DNA of 64,000 nt from an uncultured Phycisphaerales bacterium (GTDB taxonomy: Bacteria; Planctomycetota; Phycisphaerae; WQYP01): the NCBI GenBank assembly GCA_903845195.1, contig CAIMWO010000017.1, positions 1 to 64,000 of the forward strand, in the 5' to 3' direction. The notes beneath the pieces were generated by a model, which was not told the origin of the DNA, ran no database searches, and was given only the letters and a program-made list of their open reading frames with translations. The stretch's first letter is position 1, and each line of letters starts with the position of its first letter. Made by a program: the position numbers and the translations under genes. This document shows, one piece after another, positions 43,669 through 52,898 of this stretch.

Positions 43669-46161
43669 TCAGAGATTGCCTATGTGAAGAATCCGCGGCG
43701 GTATCGAGCCGGGCCACGCAATTCGATACGGCATGCCCGGCCAGACGTCAAAAAAGTTGTCGGCAGGATTGGCAGCGTCGGAGCCGTCGAGGTCCAGGCA
43801 AACACCCCAGGCAAATGCCGACGATTCGAACACGGCATACCCCTGCTCCAATCGAACCGTCACCGCCGCACGCGGCCACTTCACCTCCTTGAACAACGGC
43901 AAAATGAGCCGGTTTCGCGTAATCAGCGCCGTCCCTTGGGATAGCGATGCAAAAGCAATTTCACGCGCCGCATCACCCCACTTGGCACGCGAAAACGAAG
44001 CGATCTTGACGCTGCGATTCGCCGGCAGCTCGACGTCCGCCTCCTGCTTAAACGGATATCCCCCCGCCAGCGCCATGACGCCATAAACCAGCCGTCCCCG
44101 CACCGGCGATGCCGTGTCGTTAATGCCGTAAACATCGACGGCATCTTCTTCCTCCGCGAGGACGACATGTACCGGCTCAAACCCGCGGCGAACCGGATGA
44201 AAGCTCGGCGTGCGACGCAGGTAGTAATCCACCGTCGTCCAACTGCGCGTCGCCGGCCAGCAGTCGTTATACATCCAGAAGATCGCGGCCGCGGAATCGA
44301 ACATCCGCCTGCGGAAATTGTCCGCATACTCGCGCAGCCCTTCGCCCTGGATGAGCCCACCCCAATACGCGTACTCCTCTAAACTCATCTTGCGGCAATC
44401 CAAGCCCAGGTGGAATTCGGTCATGCGATCGACCGGGCTCGGCTCCTCCCAACTGTCGACGGTATTGTCATGGACTTGCCAGGCAAAACTCTGAATGTAT
44501 TTCTGCCCTTCGGGCAGGCACGCATGCATCGTCGGAAGACTGGTCGGCCCGAGCAGGCCGCCTTCGTTCGGAAACCGGCAGACCATCTTCCGGTATTTGC
44601 GGAAGTTCGTGTCCGCAAACCCGACGGCCCACGGATGCTGATCACCGGCATCATCATCGTTCGGATTCTTGTTGTTCGGGCTCAGCGGCGAACTCGGATG
44701 GTAATAGCGAGTCGGGTCTTCCTGGGCCATCAGCCGCGGCAGCGTCAAATGGTAGAACATGTAATCGGAGCCGATGACGCCCCGGTCAAAACTGCCCCAG
44801 TTCCAGTGCGCCGTCTCGTTTTCGTTGTTGCCGCACCAGATGACCAGCGACGGATGATGCGCCAGCCGGCGGATCTGGTGCACCGCTTCGCGCTCCGCCT
44901 CGCGATGAAACGCCTCATCCGTATGCGGATACTTGCCGCAGGCGTAGATGAACTCCTGCCACACGAGGATGCCGTGCGCATCGCACAGATCGAAGAAGTG
45001 ATCGCTCTCATACAGCCCGCCGCCCCAGACGCGAAGAAAATTGAAGTTCTGCTCGAGCGCCAGCGCCACGAGCCTGTCATACCGGGCATCGTCGATGGCC
45101 GCGAAAATCATGTCCGCGGGAACGAAGTTGGCCCCTTTGCAAAAGATCGGCGTGTGGTTGACCTCAACCACAAAATAGCTGCCCGACACCGGGTGCGGAT
45201 CCTGGTTGATCCGCACGTGCCGGAATCCTACCTGCTTGACGGGCAACTCGTAGCGCTGCCCCGCGTATTCCAGCGTCGCACGCACCGTGTAGCGATTCTG
45301 TTCCCCATGACCCAGCGGCCACCAAAGCCGGGGCGATGGAACCTCCAGCCCCGCTTCGACAATGCTCGCGCCGGGCTTCACCGACACCGCCTGCCGCACT
45401 TTGAGGCCTGCCGCGGGAATCTCCACTTCGAGAATGGCCGGCACCTCGGCAGCGGTCAGGTTCTCCACCGCAACCCGCGTCCGAAGATGCCCGCTCCGCA
45501 GATCCTCGCTGACCGTCGCCAGCGGAATGAGCTGCTCCACCCGCAGCGGATCGGCCGTGTACTCCAGCCACACGCGGCCGTGGATGCCGACGTTCACCAG
45601 CCGGTTGCTCCAATCCCAGACAAACTGGCACTGCGGCTTGCGCAGCCAATGACGCTTGGTCAGCGTCCAGCTATTGTTCCACTCGTATCCCGCCGCAGGC
45701 TTGTCCGCCACGTGATAGAGCCCGCTATCGAGATGAACTGCCAGAATATTGTTCGTATCGCGGAGCAGCCCCGTGACCTCCACCCGGCATGGACGGAAAA
45801 AATTGGCATGCGTCCCGGCCTTCTTGCCGTTGAGCACGATTTCCGCCGCATAATCCAGCCCCGCAAAATGCAGCCACGCCCGAACGCCCTCCGCCCGCGC
45901 CTCCGCTGGCGCAACAAATTCTTTGCGGTAAGACCAGATCTTCTCCTCCACCCAGCGCGCCGCGAGGATCTGTCCCTTCTGATAGACGTCCGCAATGAGC
46001 CCGAGCTTCATCAGGTCCAGATGAACTTCGCCGGGAACGGTGGCCGGTAGATAACGCAGCGAATCAGCTTCATCGCGCTCGGCAAACTTGGGCCTGCCGC
46101 GTTCAAAGTCACTGCCGCGCATCCGCCACGGGGTCCCTGAGAGTTCCAACCTGTGCATCAT
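43669..46161 (-). CDS. beta-mannosidase-like glycoside hydrolase, family GH2
   Basis: The 830-residue product has the five-part GH2 layout: jelly-roll sugar-binding domain (VPGEVHLDLMKLGLI, a mannosidase-type start), Ig-like domain (about 200-310), TIM barrel (RVWGGGLYESDHFFDLCDAHGILVWQEF), and C-terminal beta domains. The acid/base Glu lies in WCGNNENE (N-N-E); RFPNEGG is a candidate nucleophile segment, though altered from the usual N-S-E-F. No signal peptide is seen, so it is probably cytoplasmic or exported otherwise. The start with GGAG at 8 nt was chosen. It may recycle mannose-containing glycans. Confidence 0.88.
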   Translation of the reverse strand: MMHRLELSGTPWRMRGSDFERGRPKFAERDEADSLRYLPATVPGEVHLDLMKLGLIADVYQKGQILAARWVEEKIWSYRKEFVAPAEARAEGVRAWLHFAGLDYAAEIVLNGKKAGTHANFFRPCRVEVTGLLRDTNNILAVHLDSGLYHVADKPAAGYEWNNSWTLTKRHWLRKPQCQFVWDWSNRLVNVGIHGRVWLEYTADPLRVEQLIPLATVSEDLRSGHLRTRVAVENLTAAEVPAILEVEIPAAGLKVRQAVSVKPGASIVEAGLEVPSPRLWWPLGHGEQNRYTVRATLEYAGQRYELPVKQVGFRHVRINQDPHPVSGSYFVVEVNHTPIFCKGANFVPADMIFAAIDDARYDRLVALALEQNFNFLRVWGGGLYESDHFFDLCDAHGILVWQEFIYACGKYPHTDEAFHREAEREAVHQIRRLAHHPSLVIWCGNNENETAHWNWGSFDRGVIGSDYMFYHLTLPRLMAQEDPTRYYHPSSPLSPNNKNPNDDDAGDQHPWAVGFADTNFRKYRKMVCRFPNEGGLLGPTSLPTMHACLPEGQKYIQSFAWQVHDNTVDSWEEPSPVDRMTEFHLGLDCRKMSLEEYAYWGGLIQGEGLREYADNFRRRMFDSAAAIFWMYNDCWPATRSWTTVDYYLRRTPSFHPVRRGFEPVHVVLAEEEDAVDVYGINDTASPVRGRLVYGVMALAGGYPFKQEADVELPANRSVKIASFSRAKWGDAAREIAFASLSQGTALITRNRLILPLFKEVKWPRAAVTVRLEQGYAVFESSAFAWGVCLDLDGSDAANPADNFFDVWPGMPYRIAWPGSIPPRILHIGNL

Positions 46162-46389
46162 CGTGCATCTCCGCAGCCGCCTTGCGGCCAAATAATCGCT
46201 TCAGCAAGCCATACCTGCCGACAACGTACCGCCTCCGCCCTCAAATTGCATCTGCCATATCACCAGCAAGAGCCCTTTACCTCTGACAGGAAGAATTCGC
46301 GGCGCGCCATTGCCCGAAACCACCGCCACAAGTGAATAGCCCAAAGCACAGGATTGTCCAGTAGGCATTTATCCGTACAATCTGCACCT

Positions 46390-47385
46390 ATGGTCCGCAA
46401 CGTTCAGAAACACTCCCGGCTGATCATCGCCATTCAGTTTGTGGGGATCGCGATTCCCTTCTTACTATTTTTGCTCCTGCAACAGGGCGTTGCAATTCCG
46501 GGAATGCCGGCTGGTGCGCTGATTCACGGCACCTCGACAGCCGACGCCACAATGCCTTTTCGCGCATCGCCGATGGTCGAGCAATCTGCTGCCATATTTA
46601 CCTTTTTCGGTCTCAAATTTCTCTACACGCTTGTTGCCGCGACGATTATTGCAGCTCTGTGGCGCAGCATCGAACCCGATCTCGTGGCGTTGCGCTGGGC
46701 GATGATCGCTTTCTTCATCGGCGAGATGTGCTGTTTTTTCAGCGTCATGCTCTTTGGCGAGCACTCCTTCCTGCTGGAGCATCTTCATTCCGTCGGTATG
46801 GTGCTCACCTTTGGCTACACCACGTACGCCCTGCTGGAAGGAATAGATCGACGGCTCATCCATTTTTCGGATGAGACGCGATGTGCGGCCAGCGGCCTGT
46901 GCCATGGGTGCATCAAGCACGTTCCGATGGGATGCGGACTCCGCCGCGTATTTCTTCTGCTTGTTCCCGGCACAGCGGTGCTGGCTGCGATTCCGCTGTT
47001 CTCTTCATTTCGGGAATTTGGTTACAACACGATGATATTCGGCGCAGCACATGTGTACCGTCATCCGTTGTTGCACCAGTATTACGAGTTGCGCTATTTG
47101 CCTTGGGCCGCGATCGTGCTGCTTGGGGCGTGCTTTGCGGTGCTGCTGTTGATCGAGCGCCATCCGGTACCGTTTTCAAAAATGCTGTTTGCAGCCGCCG
47201 CGGGCGCAATCGGCTTCAGCTTTTTCCGGCTGGTGCTGGTGGCGGTCTTTGTCGACAACCAGGTTTGGTTTGCAGCCTGGGAGGAAGCGACGGAGTTGCT
47301 GTATGTCGCACTGGCCGGAGGAATCCTGCTCATTTTCCGCCGCGGCCTGTTTCCGGTCCGCAGCACAACGCCCATCGACACCTAA
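46390..47385 (+). CDS. polytopic membrane protein with a four-Cys loop, partner of the Lgt/radical-SAM fusion
   Basis: This 331-residue protein has about eight membrane helices. A cytoplasmic-type loop after the fourth helix holds Cys165, Cys171, Cys174 and Cys182 (CAASGLCHGC then GCGLRR), a spacing that could bind a metal or Fe-S cluster. A preceding helix carries GEHSFLLEHLHSVGMV, with three His that may bind haem or metal. I do not recognise the family. It ends 9 bp before the fusion gene, whose ribosome-binding site overlaps its stop codon, so they are co-expressed. An electron-transfer or lipid-handling role for the radical-SAM enzyme is inference. Upstream TTG is possible; the ATG has a poor ribosome-binding site. 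Confidence 0.7.
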   Translation: MVRNVQKHSRLIIAIQFVGIAIPFLLFLLLQQGVAIPGMPAGALIHGTSTADATMPFRASPMVEQSAAIFTFFGLKFLYTLVAATIIAALWRSIEPDLVALRWAMIAFFIGEMCCFFSVMLFGEHSFLLEHLHSVGMVLTFGYTTYALLEGIDRRLIHFSDETRCAASGLCHGCIKHVPMGCGLRRVFLLLVPGTAVLAAIPLFSSFREFGYNTMIFGAAHVYRHPLLHQYYELRYLPWAAIVLLGACFAVLLLIERHPVPFSKMLFAAAAGAIGFSFFRLVLVAVFVDNQVWFAAWEEATELLYVALAGGILLIFRRGLFPVRSTTPIDT

Positions 47386-47394
47386 GGAGTTGCC

Positions 47395-49608
47395 TTGACG
47401 TTCCCCGTGGACTTTCATTTCTTTGGCCATGCGATCAGCGCCCATCAGGTGCTGGAGTTGCTGGCGTATGCCGCGGGTTTTCAGCTTTATCTGTTCATCC
47501 GTCGGCGCTGGCCGGGCACGAGCCCGCGGATGACCGTTGAGCAGACCGCATGGGTGGTGATCGGGGCGATCTTCGGTGCGCTCATCGGAGCGAAGCTCCT
47601 CGCATGGGCAGAATCGTTCCCGCTCTACTGGAGCCACCGCGGTGACTGGCGGATTCTTCTGGGCGGCAAAACGATCGTCGGCGCCATCCTTGGCGGATGG
47701 GTCGGCGTGCAGATCGCCAAGCTCAGTCTCCGCATCGCGTATCCTTCGGGCGACGTATACGTATTCCCGGTCATCCTCGGCATGTGCATCGGGCGCGTAG
47801 GATGCTTTCTCGCCGGGCTGGAAGATCACACCTACGGCATTGCGACCGGGCTTCCCTGGGGCGTCGACTTTGGCGATGGCATTTCGCGCCACCCGACGCA
47901 GCTTTATGAAGCGGCGTTCCTCCTGGCGACGGGTGGATTTTTTCTCTGGCGCATTCTGACGCACCGCCAGCGGGGCTGCATGTTCAGCCAATTTGTGCTG
48001 GCGTATCTGGCCTTTCGGTTTGGCGTGGAATTCCTGAAACCGCGATTGACGGTGCCGGTGATTTACTTAAGCGCCATCCAGATAACGTCTCTGGGCGGGA
48101 TGGTGCTGACGTGGATGCGGCGGAACGATCAATGCTGCGGCGTAGCGAGGACGCCGGGCGCGGCTAAAGACGCTGGGCCATCGGGAAATGCAGGGGCAAA
48201 ATTTGTCGAACTGACGAACAGCCTCTGCGCGGTATGCCTGGAGAAGGTTGAAGCAAAGATTCTCCAGGAAGGCCACGCGGTCTACCTGCAGAAGTTCTGC
48301 CCGCAACATGGCGTGCAGCGTGTTCTGATCGCCGACGATGCGGCGTATTGGGAAAAAAGCCGCCGGGTCTACAAGCCCCCCACCGCACCGCTGCGCCGCA
48401 ATACCCAGATGCGGCGCGGGTGTCCGTTTGATTGCGGACTTTGCCCGGATCACGAGCAGCATTCATGCCTGGCCATCGTGGAAGTCACCGACCAATGCGA
48501 TCTGGCGTGCCCGGTCTGCTATGCCGCATCAAACGGGCGCGGCACGCACCGTTCGCTGGCCGAAATCGAATTCATGCTGGATTCCGTGGTGGCCAACGAA
48601 GGTCGGGTGAACCTCGTGCAAATCAGCGGCGGCGAACCGACGCAGCATCCCGAGTTCTTTGCGATTCTTGATGCAGTGCGTGCCCGGCCTATCCGGCATC
48701 TAATGGTGAACACGAATGGCCGGCGGATTGCCGAGGATGCGGAATTTGTCGCCCAACTGGCGAAATATTCGCCAGGGTTTGAGCTCTATCTGCAGTTTGA
48801 TTCACTGCGGCCGGAGTCGTTGCGGAAGCTGCGGGGGCAAGACTTGAGCGGCATGCGGCGCAAGGCGATTGAAGCACTCAATCGCCATGGCATTTCCACG
48901 ACGCTGGTCGTGACGCTGATGAAGGGGGTGAACGATGGAGAGATCGGCGAGATTTTGGATTTTGCGCTGGCGCAGCCGTGCGTACGCGGAGTAACGTTTC
49001 AGCCCGTGCAGGCCGCGGGACGATTACCCACGGATTATGTTCCGGCAGAACGGCTGACGCTCAGCGCAGTGCGAAGCGCGATATTACAACAACACAAGTT
49101 ATTCACGCCGCGGGATCTGGTGCCTGTGCCTTGCCATACCGATGCGCTAGCGATGGGCTATGCGATACGGCGCGGGCGCGGAGCGATTCCCCTTTCAAAA
49201 CTGGTCGATCCCGAATCGCTGCTCAATGTCGGCGGAAACACGATCTGTTACGAGCAGGACCCCGCGCTGCGCCAGCACGTCCATGAACTTTTCTCCGCGG
49301 CCGCATCGCCTGCCTCGGCAGCGCGGAATCTTAATATGCTGTGCTGTCTGCCGCTGGCGGCGATCGGAAAGGGCGGTTCGCCGATTTCGTACGATCAGAT
49401 CTTTCGCGTGATCATCATGCAGTTCATGGATGCTCACAGCATGGATTTACGGTCCGTCAAACGCGCCTGCGTTCACATCGTGCATCCGGATGGACGTCTG
49501 ATTCCCTTTGACACGTACAACCTGTTGTATCGCAATTCGCGATGCGACGCCGCTGACGCACGGGAGAAAGCGGCGAATGTCCAACCAACCGAAGGAGCTT
49601 CAATATGA
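47395..49608 (+). CDS. Lgt-like diacylglyceryl-transferase domain fused to a Tes-like radical-SAM domain
   Basis: The 737-residue chain has two parts. Residues 1-245 are a polytopic Lgt-like domain: GRVGCFLAGLEDHTYG (133-148), HPTQLYEA (166-173) and RFGVEF (208-213) match Lgt signatures. The Lgt catalytic His is replaced (GGKTIVGAILGG) and the signature Asn is Cys137. Residues 275-720 are radical SAM: C368-x3-C372-x2-C375, GGEP (412-415), preceded by CAVC (278-281), CPQHG (302-306) and CPFDCGLC (343-350), with CVHIVHPDGRLIPF (692-705) near the end. This Cys layout is that of archaeal tetraether lipid synthase. A role joining or ether-modifying membrane lipids is inferred. TTG start with AAGGAG 5-6 nt upstream. 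Confidence 0.88.
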   Translation: MTFPVDFHFFGHAISAHQVLELLAYAAGFQLYLFIRRRWPGTSPRMTVEQTAWVVIGAIFGALIGAKLLAWAESFPLYWSHRGDWRILLGGKTIVGAILGGWVGVQIAKLSLRIAYPSGDVYVFPVILGMCIGRVGCFLAGLEDHTYGIATGLPWGVDFGDGISRHPTQLYEAAFLLATGGFFLWRILTHRQRGCMFSQFVLAYLAFRFGVEFLKPRLTVPVIYLSAIQITSLGGMVLTWMRRNDQCCGVARTPGAAKDAGPSGNAGAKFVELTNSLCAVCLEKVEAKILQEGHAVYLQKFCPQHGVQRVLIADDAAYWEKSRRVYKPPTAPLRRNTQMRRGCPFDCGLCPDHEQHSCLAIVEVTDQCDLACPVCYAASNGRGTHRSLAEIEFMLDSVVANEGRVNLVQISGGEPTQHPEFFAILDAVRARPIRHLMVNTNGRRIAEDAEFVAQLAKYSPGFELYLQFDSLRPESLRKLRGQDLSGMRRKAIEALNRHGISTTLVVTLMKGVNDGEIGEILDFALAQPCVRGVTFQPVQAAGRLPTDYVPAERLTLSAVRSAILQQHKLFTPRDLVPVPCHTDALAMGYAIRRGRGAIPLSKLVDPESLLNVGGNTICYEQDPALRQHVHELFSAAASPASAARNLNMLCCLPLAAIGKGGSPISYDQIFRVIIMQFMDAHSMDLRSVKRACVHIVHPDGRLIPFDTYNLLYRNSRCDAADAREKAANVQPTEGASI

Positions 49609-49958
49609 GTGATCTTCCGCCAGCAATGCCACAACCGCCCAGGGAGCCGCTCAATTATGCCACGCCGACCCAAGACCGCCCCGCAGGCGGCGTTCCGATC
49701 GTCGGCCAAATGGCCATCGGATGTGCGGCGTACGTGGTTGCCATGATTCTCGCGGCATTCCTTGCCGCTAACGCAGACCCCGAATGGTATTTCATTACTC
49801 CAAGCATCATGTTGGTCTTGTTGATCGCGCTTGCGGTGGTGGCGAGAGTCCACTGGCGTTGGAAGGGCGCCCTGCTCGGAGTTCTCATCGGGCTGGTTGG
49901 AACGATTGGCCTAGGCCTCCTCGCGATTGGGCTATGTTTCGCAGCCCTGGGGCGCTAA
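49605..49958 (+). CDS. small membrane protein, first of a tandem pair
   Basis: This 117-residue protein has a 35-residue Pro-rich cytoplasmic start (MSDLPPAMPQPPREPLNYATP, ending RPAGGVPIVGQMAIG) and three hydrophobic helices. Its ATG overlaps the stop of the Lgt/radical-SAM gene (ATGA), with GAAGGAG upstream, so it belongs to the same operon. It is a close paralogue of the next gene. Family not recognised; an accessory subunit is possible. Confidence 0.75.
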   Translation: MSDLPPAMPQPPREPLNYATPTQDRPAGGVPIVGQMAIGCAAYVVAMILAAFLAANADPEWYFITPSIMLVLLIALAVVARVHWRWKGALLGVLIGLVGTIGLGLLAIGLCFAALGR

Positions 49959-50010
49959 GCATTTGCCCGCGGGCCGTGCTGTTCCGCTCATCAACTGAAG
50001 GAGTTTCAAT

Positions 50011-50355
50011 ATGAGTGATTTGCCTCCGGACAAACCACAAGAGCCCGAGCAGACCCTTTGTTACGCCACGCCGACACGAGTCCGCCCCGCGGGCGACGTT
50101 CCGCTTGTCGGCCAAATGGCCATTGGGTGCGCCTCGTGGGTAATGGTAATCATTCTCACATTTGTCGGAGCAAGACAGTTTGGCATCGGCAATCTCTTGA
50201 TTCTCCCAAGCGTAATGCTGGTGTTGCTTATCGTACTTTCGCTGTGGGCCAGATCGCGGTGGCGGTGGCGCGGCGCTTTGGCCGGCGTTCTGATCGGTGT
50301 GGGTTTGACCCTTCTCGCCGTGGGCTTATGTTTCGCGGCCTTCGCTGGAATCTGA
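50011..50355 (+). CDS. small membrane protein, second of a tandem pair
   Basis: The 114-residue protein is a paralogue of its neighbour: MSDLPPDKPQEPEQTLCYATPT, VGQMAIGCASWV, a conserved SVMLVLLI helix and WRWRGALAGVLIG are shared. Even the ribosome-binding segment, GAAGGAGTTTCAATATGAG, is a near copy of that before the first gene, so the duplication included the translation start. Same operon by spacing of 52 bp. Function unknown. Confidence 0.75.
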   Translation: MSDLPPDKPQEPEQTLCYATPTRVRPAGDVPLVGQMAIGCASWVMVIILTFVGARQFGIGNLLILPSVMLVLLIVLSLWARSRWRWRGALAGVLIGVGLTLLAVGLCFAAFAGI

Positions 50356-50425
50356 CCATTTCGCTCCGAGGTCATTTCGCGTACTATTTCGCCTCCATTT
50401 ATTGAGTTATTCAGGAGATTTGCTC

Positions 50426-51550
50426 ATGGCGTCCCGTCAAGAAATCTGTTTGTCCGCTTCCACCAAACTCGCCGCGGCCAAGGTCGCAGCCGTCAAAGGC
50501 GTCATCGGCTTCGACGGCTTCGTCGATTCGATCATCGACGTCGTCGACAAACGCTCCTCCGCGACCGAATACGACCGCGTCCACACCCTCTCCCAGCTCG
50601 GCCAGAAAATCTCCATGGCCGCCGGCCAATCCGCCAATATGGAACTCTTCGTCAAAATGCAAAAGCTCGGCGGCAACGGACCCATCATGGCCAACGCTAT
50701 GGCCGCCATGGGCTTCGGCATCACCTACATCGGCAACCTCGGCTTCCCCGAACCCCACGCCGTCTTCACCGACATGACCAAACGCGCCACCGTCATCTCC
50801 ATCGCCGAGCCCGGCTACACCGACGCCCTCGAATTCCAGGATGGCAAACTCATGCTCGGCAAGCACCAGTCCCTGCGCGATGTAACCTGGGCCAACATTC
50901 TGAAAATCGTAGGCTCCGAGAAACTGTTGAAGGCCTGCGACGATGCCGACCTGCTGGGCATGGTGAACTGGACGATGTTGCCCTTCATGACCGACATCTG
51001 GTCGCACCTGCTCAGCGACGTGCTGCCGAAGTTGTCCAAGAAAAACCGTCGCGTCTTCATCGATCTGGCCGACCCCGAGAAGCGCCTCGTCGAAGACATC
51101 CGCGGCGCCCTGGCGATGCTGCAGAAGATCAATGAAAAAGTCCACGTCATCCTCGGCCTGAATCTATCCGAGGCCGTGCAGGTGAACGAGGCTCTGGGCT
51201 TGCCAAAGGTCGGCAATCCCGAGGGGGAAATCGAGAAGCTCGCGGTACAACTCCGCGGCAAGCTGGATTTGGGCACAGTCGTGGTGCATCCCCGCAAGGG
51301 CGCCGCCGCGGCCAACAAGGAAGGCTCGGCATCATTTGCCGGACCGTTCGTGCAGCAACCCAAGATCTCCACCGGCGCCGGCGACCACTTCAACGCCGGA
51401 TTCGTGACGGGTCAGTTGCTCGGCTTGAACCTCGCCGAATCGCTCTGCACGGGAACCGGCACCAGCGGCTACTACGTACGGAACGCCGAGAGCCCCTCCG
51501 CCGCACAGTTGGCCGCATTCGTCAAGGACTTGCCGGCTCCTCAGGGGTAA
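50426..51550 (+). CDS. PfkB-family sugar kinase
   Basis: The product is a 374-residue PfkB/ribokinase-like enzyme. The family catalytic signature near the C-terminus is STGAGDHFNAGF, with Asp as base and GAGD as the anion hole. The N-terminal part has GFDGFVDSIID and KLGGNGPIMANAMAAMG, the substrate-binding lid and GG motif. It phosphorylates a sugar or nucleoside with ATP in the cytoplasm; substrate unknown. AGGAG lies 8 nt before the chosen ATG; an upstream in-frame start lacks support. It may be separate from the lipid operon. Confidence 0.88.
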   Translation: MASRQEICLSASTKLAAAKVAAVKGVIGFDGFVDSIIDVVDKRSSATEYDRVHTLSQLGQKISMAAGQSANMELFVKMQKLGGNGPIMANAMAAMGFGITYIGNLGFPEPHAVFTDMTKRATVISIAEPGYTDALEFQDGKLMLGKHQSLRDVTWANILKIVGSEKLLKACDDADLLGMVNWTMLPFMTDIWSHLLSDVLPKLSKKNRRVFIDLADPEKRLVEDIRGALAMLQKINEKVHVILGLNLSEAVQVNEALGLPKVGNPEGEIEKLAVQLRGKLDLGTVVVHPRKGAAAANKEGSASFAGPFVQQPKISTGAGDHFNAGFVTGQLLGLNLAESLCTGTGTSGYYVRNAESPSAAQLAAFVKDLPAPQG

Positions 51551-51566
51551 GCCAGCGGCCCGAGAC

Positions 51567-52649
51567 TCAGGCCACCAGCCAGCGCATCGATTTCGTGCGT
51601 GCCAGCGTCCGCACCGTGAGGATGCTCATCACAACCGCGGCGGCAAACACGATCGCATCGCGCTGCCAGGAAATGGCCAACCCCTGACGATTGGCCACTG
51701 CCCGGGCGATCCATATCCAAGGCATATGCGCAAAGTACAGCCCAAAGCACCACGGCCCCACCGCCGCAAGCCGCTGAGCAAAACGACCGCTCCATGGCGC
51801 CAGTGCAAGCAGCGTAAAGGCCAGCCCCGCCGTGACTTTCAGCCCCACATCGACCCCGTGAATCCATTGCCAGCTCAACAGCGCCACCAATGCGAGGCCG
51901 CCCGCCACTGAGATGCCCGCACGCCAAGCCGAATTCTTCAACCATTGCATCCAAACCACGGCAAAGGCCAGTCCCCAATACACCGCGCTGCAGCGATTCC
52001 AACTGAGTGCGACGAATTTGCCCACAATTGGAAGATTGACGACGGGGAATTCCTCTTCCGGCCCCCACCACCAGCCGAAGTCGAGAACGATGGCGACCAC
52101 CACGCACACCGCGGCGACGGCAATCTGCCGGCGAACATCGGCAAGCATCCAGCGCACTAGCGGAAAGGCCACGATCAGCGCGACAAACAGAAACGGAATG
52201 AACCACAGCGGCTCAGACGTGCCCGACGCCAAAGTGTCGATCGACACCTGCGGCTGCGGAACCCCACCGCTGATCCCATGGGCGAAAGTCAGCAGCGCCC
52301 AGCCGATGAGCGACCATCCCAGGAAAGGCACATAGAGACGGACGAACTTGAGCGACGCGAACTCCCCCCAATTCTGCTGCGGATTTTTGCGGAGCGACTG
52401 GGCCAGAAAAACCATGGCGATGATGGTATAGAAGGCCACCGAAAATCGCCCGAGCACGCTCGAAGCCTGCATGGCCTGCGATTCGACGCTGTGAAACCAG
52501 ATGACACCCAACGCGGCGACGATCCGGGCAGCGTCCAGTGCGGCCAGCCGCGTCGTGGCTGAGCCTGCCGCGCGGGCCGATCCCACACCGCTGCCGATGG
52601 CCAGCGACGGCGCGATGGACATGGCCGCAGTTGAAGGCATCGTGGACAT
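51567..52649 (-). CDS. acyltransferase family 3 membrane protein
   Basis: The protein has 360 residues and about ten membrane helices. LDAARIVAALGVIWFHSVES near 38-57 is the start of the acyltransferase-3 fold, its H being the catalytic His, and RLYVPFLGWSLIGW contains the conserved Arg. Such enzymes acetylate or succinylate surface sugars, antibiotics or lipids. The first 30 residues are Ala/Ser-rich and the true start may be one of the inner ATGs. Convergent with the PfkB gene by 16 bp. Confidence 0.82.
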   Translation of the reverse strand: MSTMPSTAAMSIAPSLAIGSGVGSARAAGSATTRLAALDAARIVAALGVIWFHSVESQAMQASSVLGRFSVAFYTIIAMVFLAQSLRKNPQQNWGEFASLKFVRLYVPFLGWSLIGWALLTFAHGISGGVPQPQVSIDTLASGTSEPLWFIPFLFVALIVAFPLVRWMLADVRRQIAVAAVCVVVAIVLDFGWWWGPEEEFPVVNLPIVGKFVALSWNRCSAVYWGLAFAVVWMQWLKNSAWRAGISVAGGLALVALLSWQWIHGVDVGLKVTAGLAFTLLALAPWSGRFAQRLAAVGPWCFGLYFAHMPWIWIARAVANRQGLAISWQRDAIVFAAAVVMSILTVRTLARTKSMRWLVA

Positions 52650-52898
52650 ACAGAGCCCTTTTTCAGAATCCGTTCTGCAGCAGAAACCAACTCTCCGCCC
52701 CCCACCTATTGCAAAGATGGGACCAGCGGCGAAGAACGATGATGGTAGGCAATTGAAAGCGCAAAAATCATGTTAGAATCGAGATAAACTAAGGATTGTG
52801 AAAATCAGCTTCCCATGTCCCGCCCGTTTCGGAGGCACCGGACTGCGTCAAAAATAGGGGGATGCCCGACATTCAGGCAGGAGGAGGGGTCCGCAAAA

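Noticed and set aside
52753-52779. TTGAAA ... TAGAAT promoter-like pair on the plus strand
   Set aside because: Spacing is only 15 bp and no plus-strand gene follows; the next gene downstream is nuoN on the minus strand.
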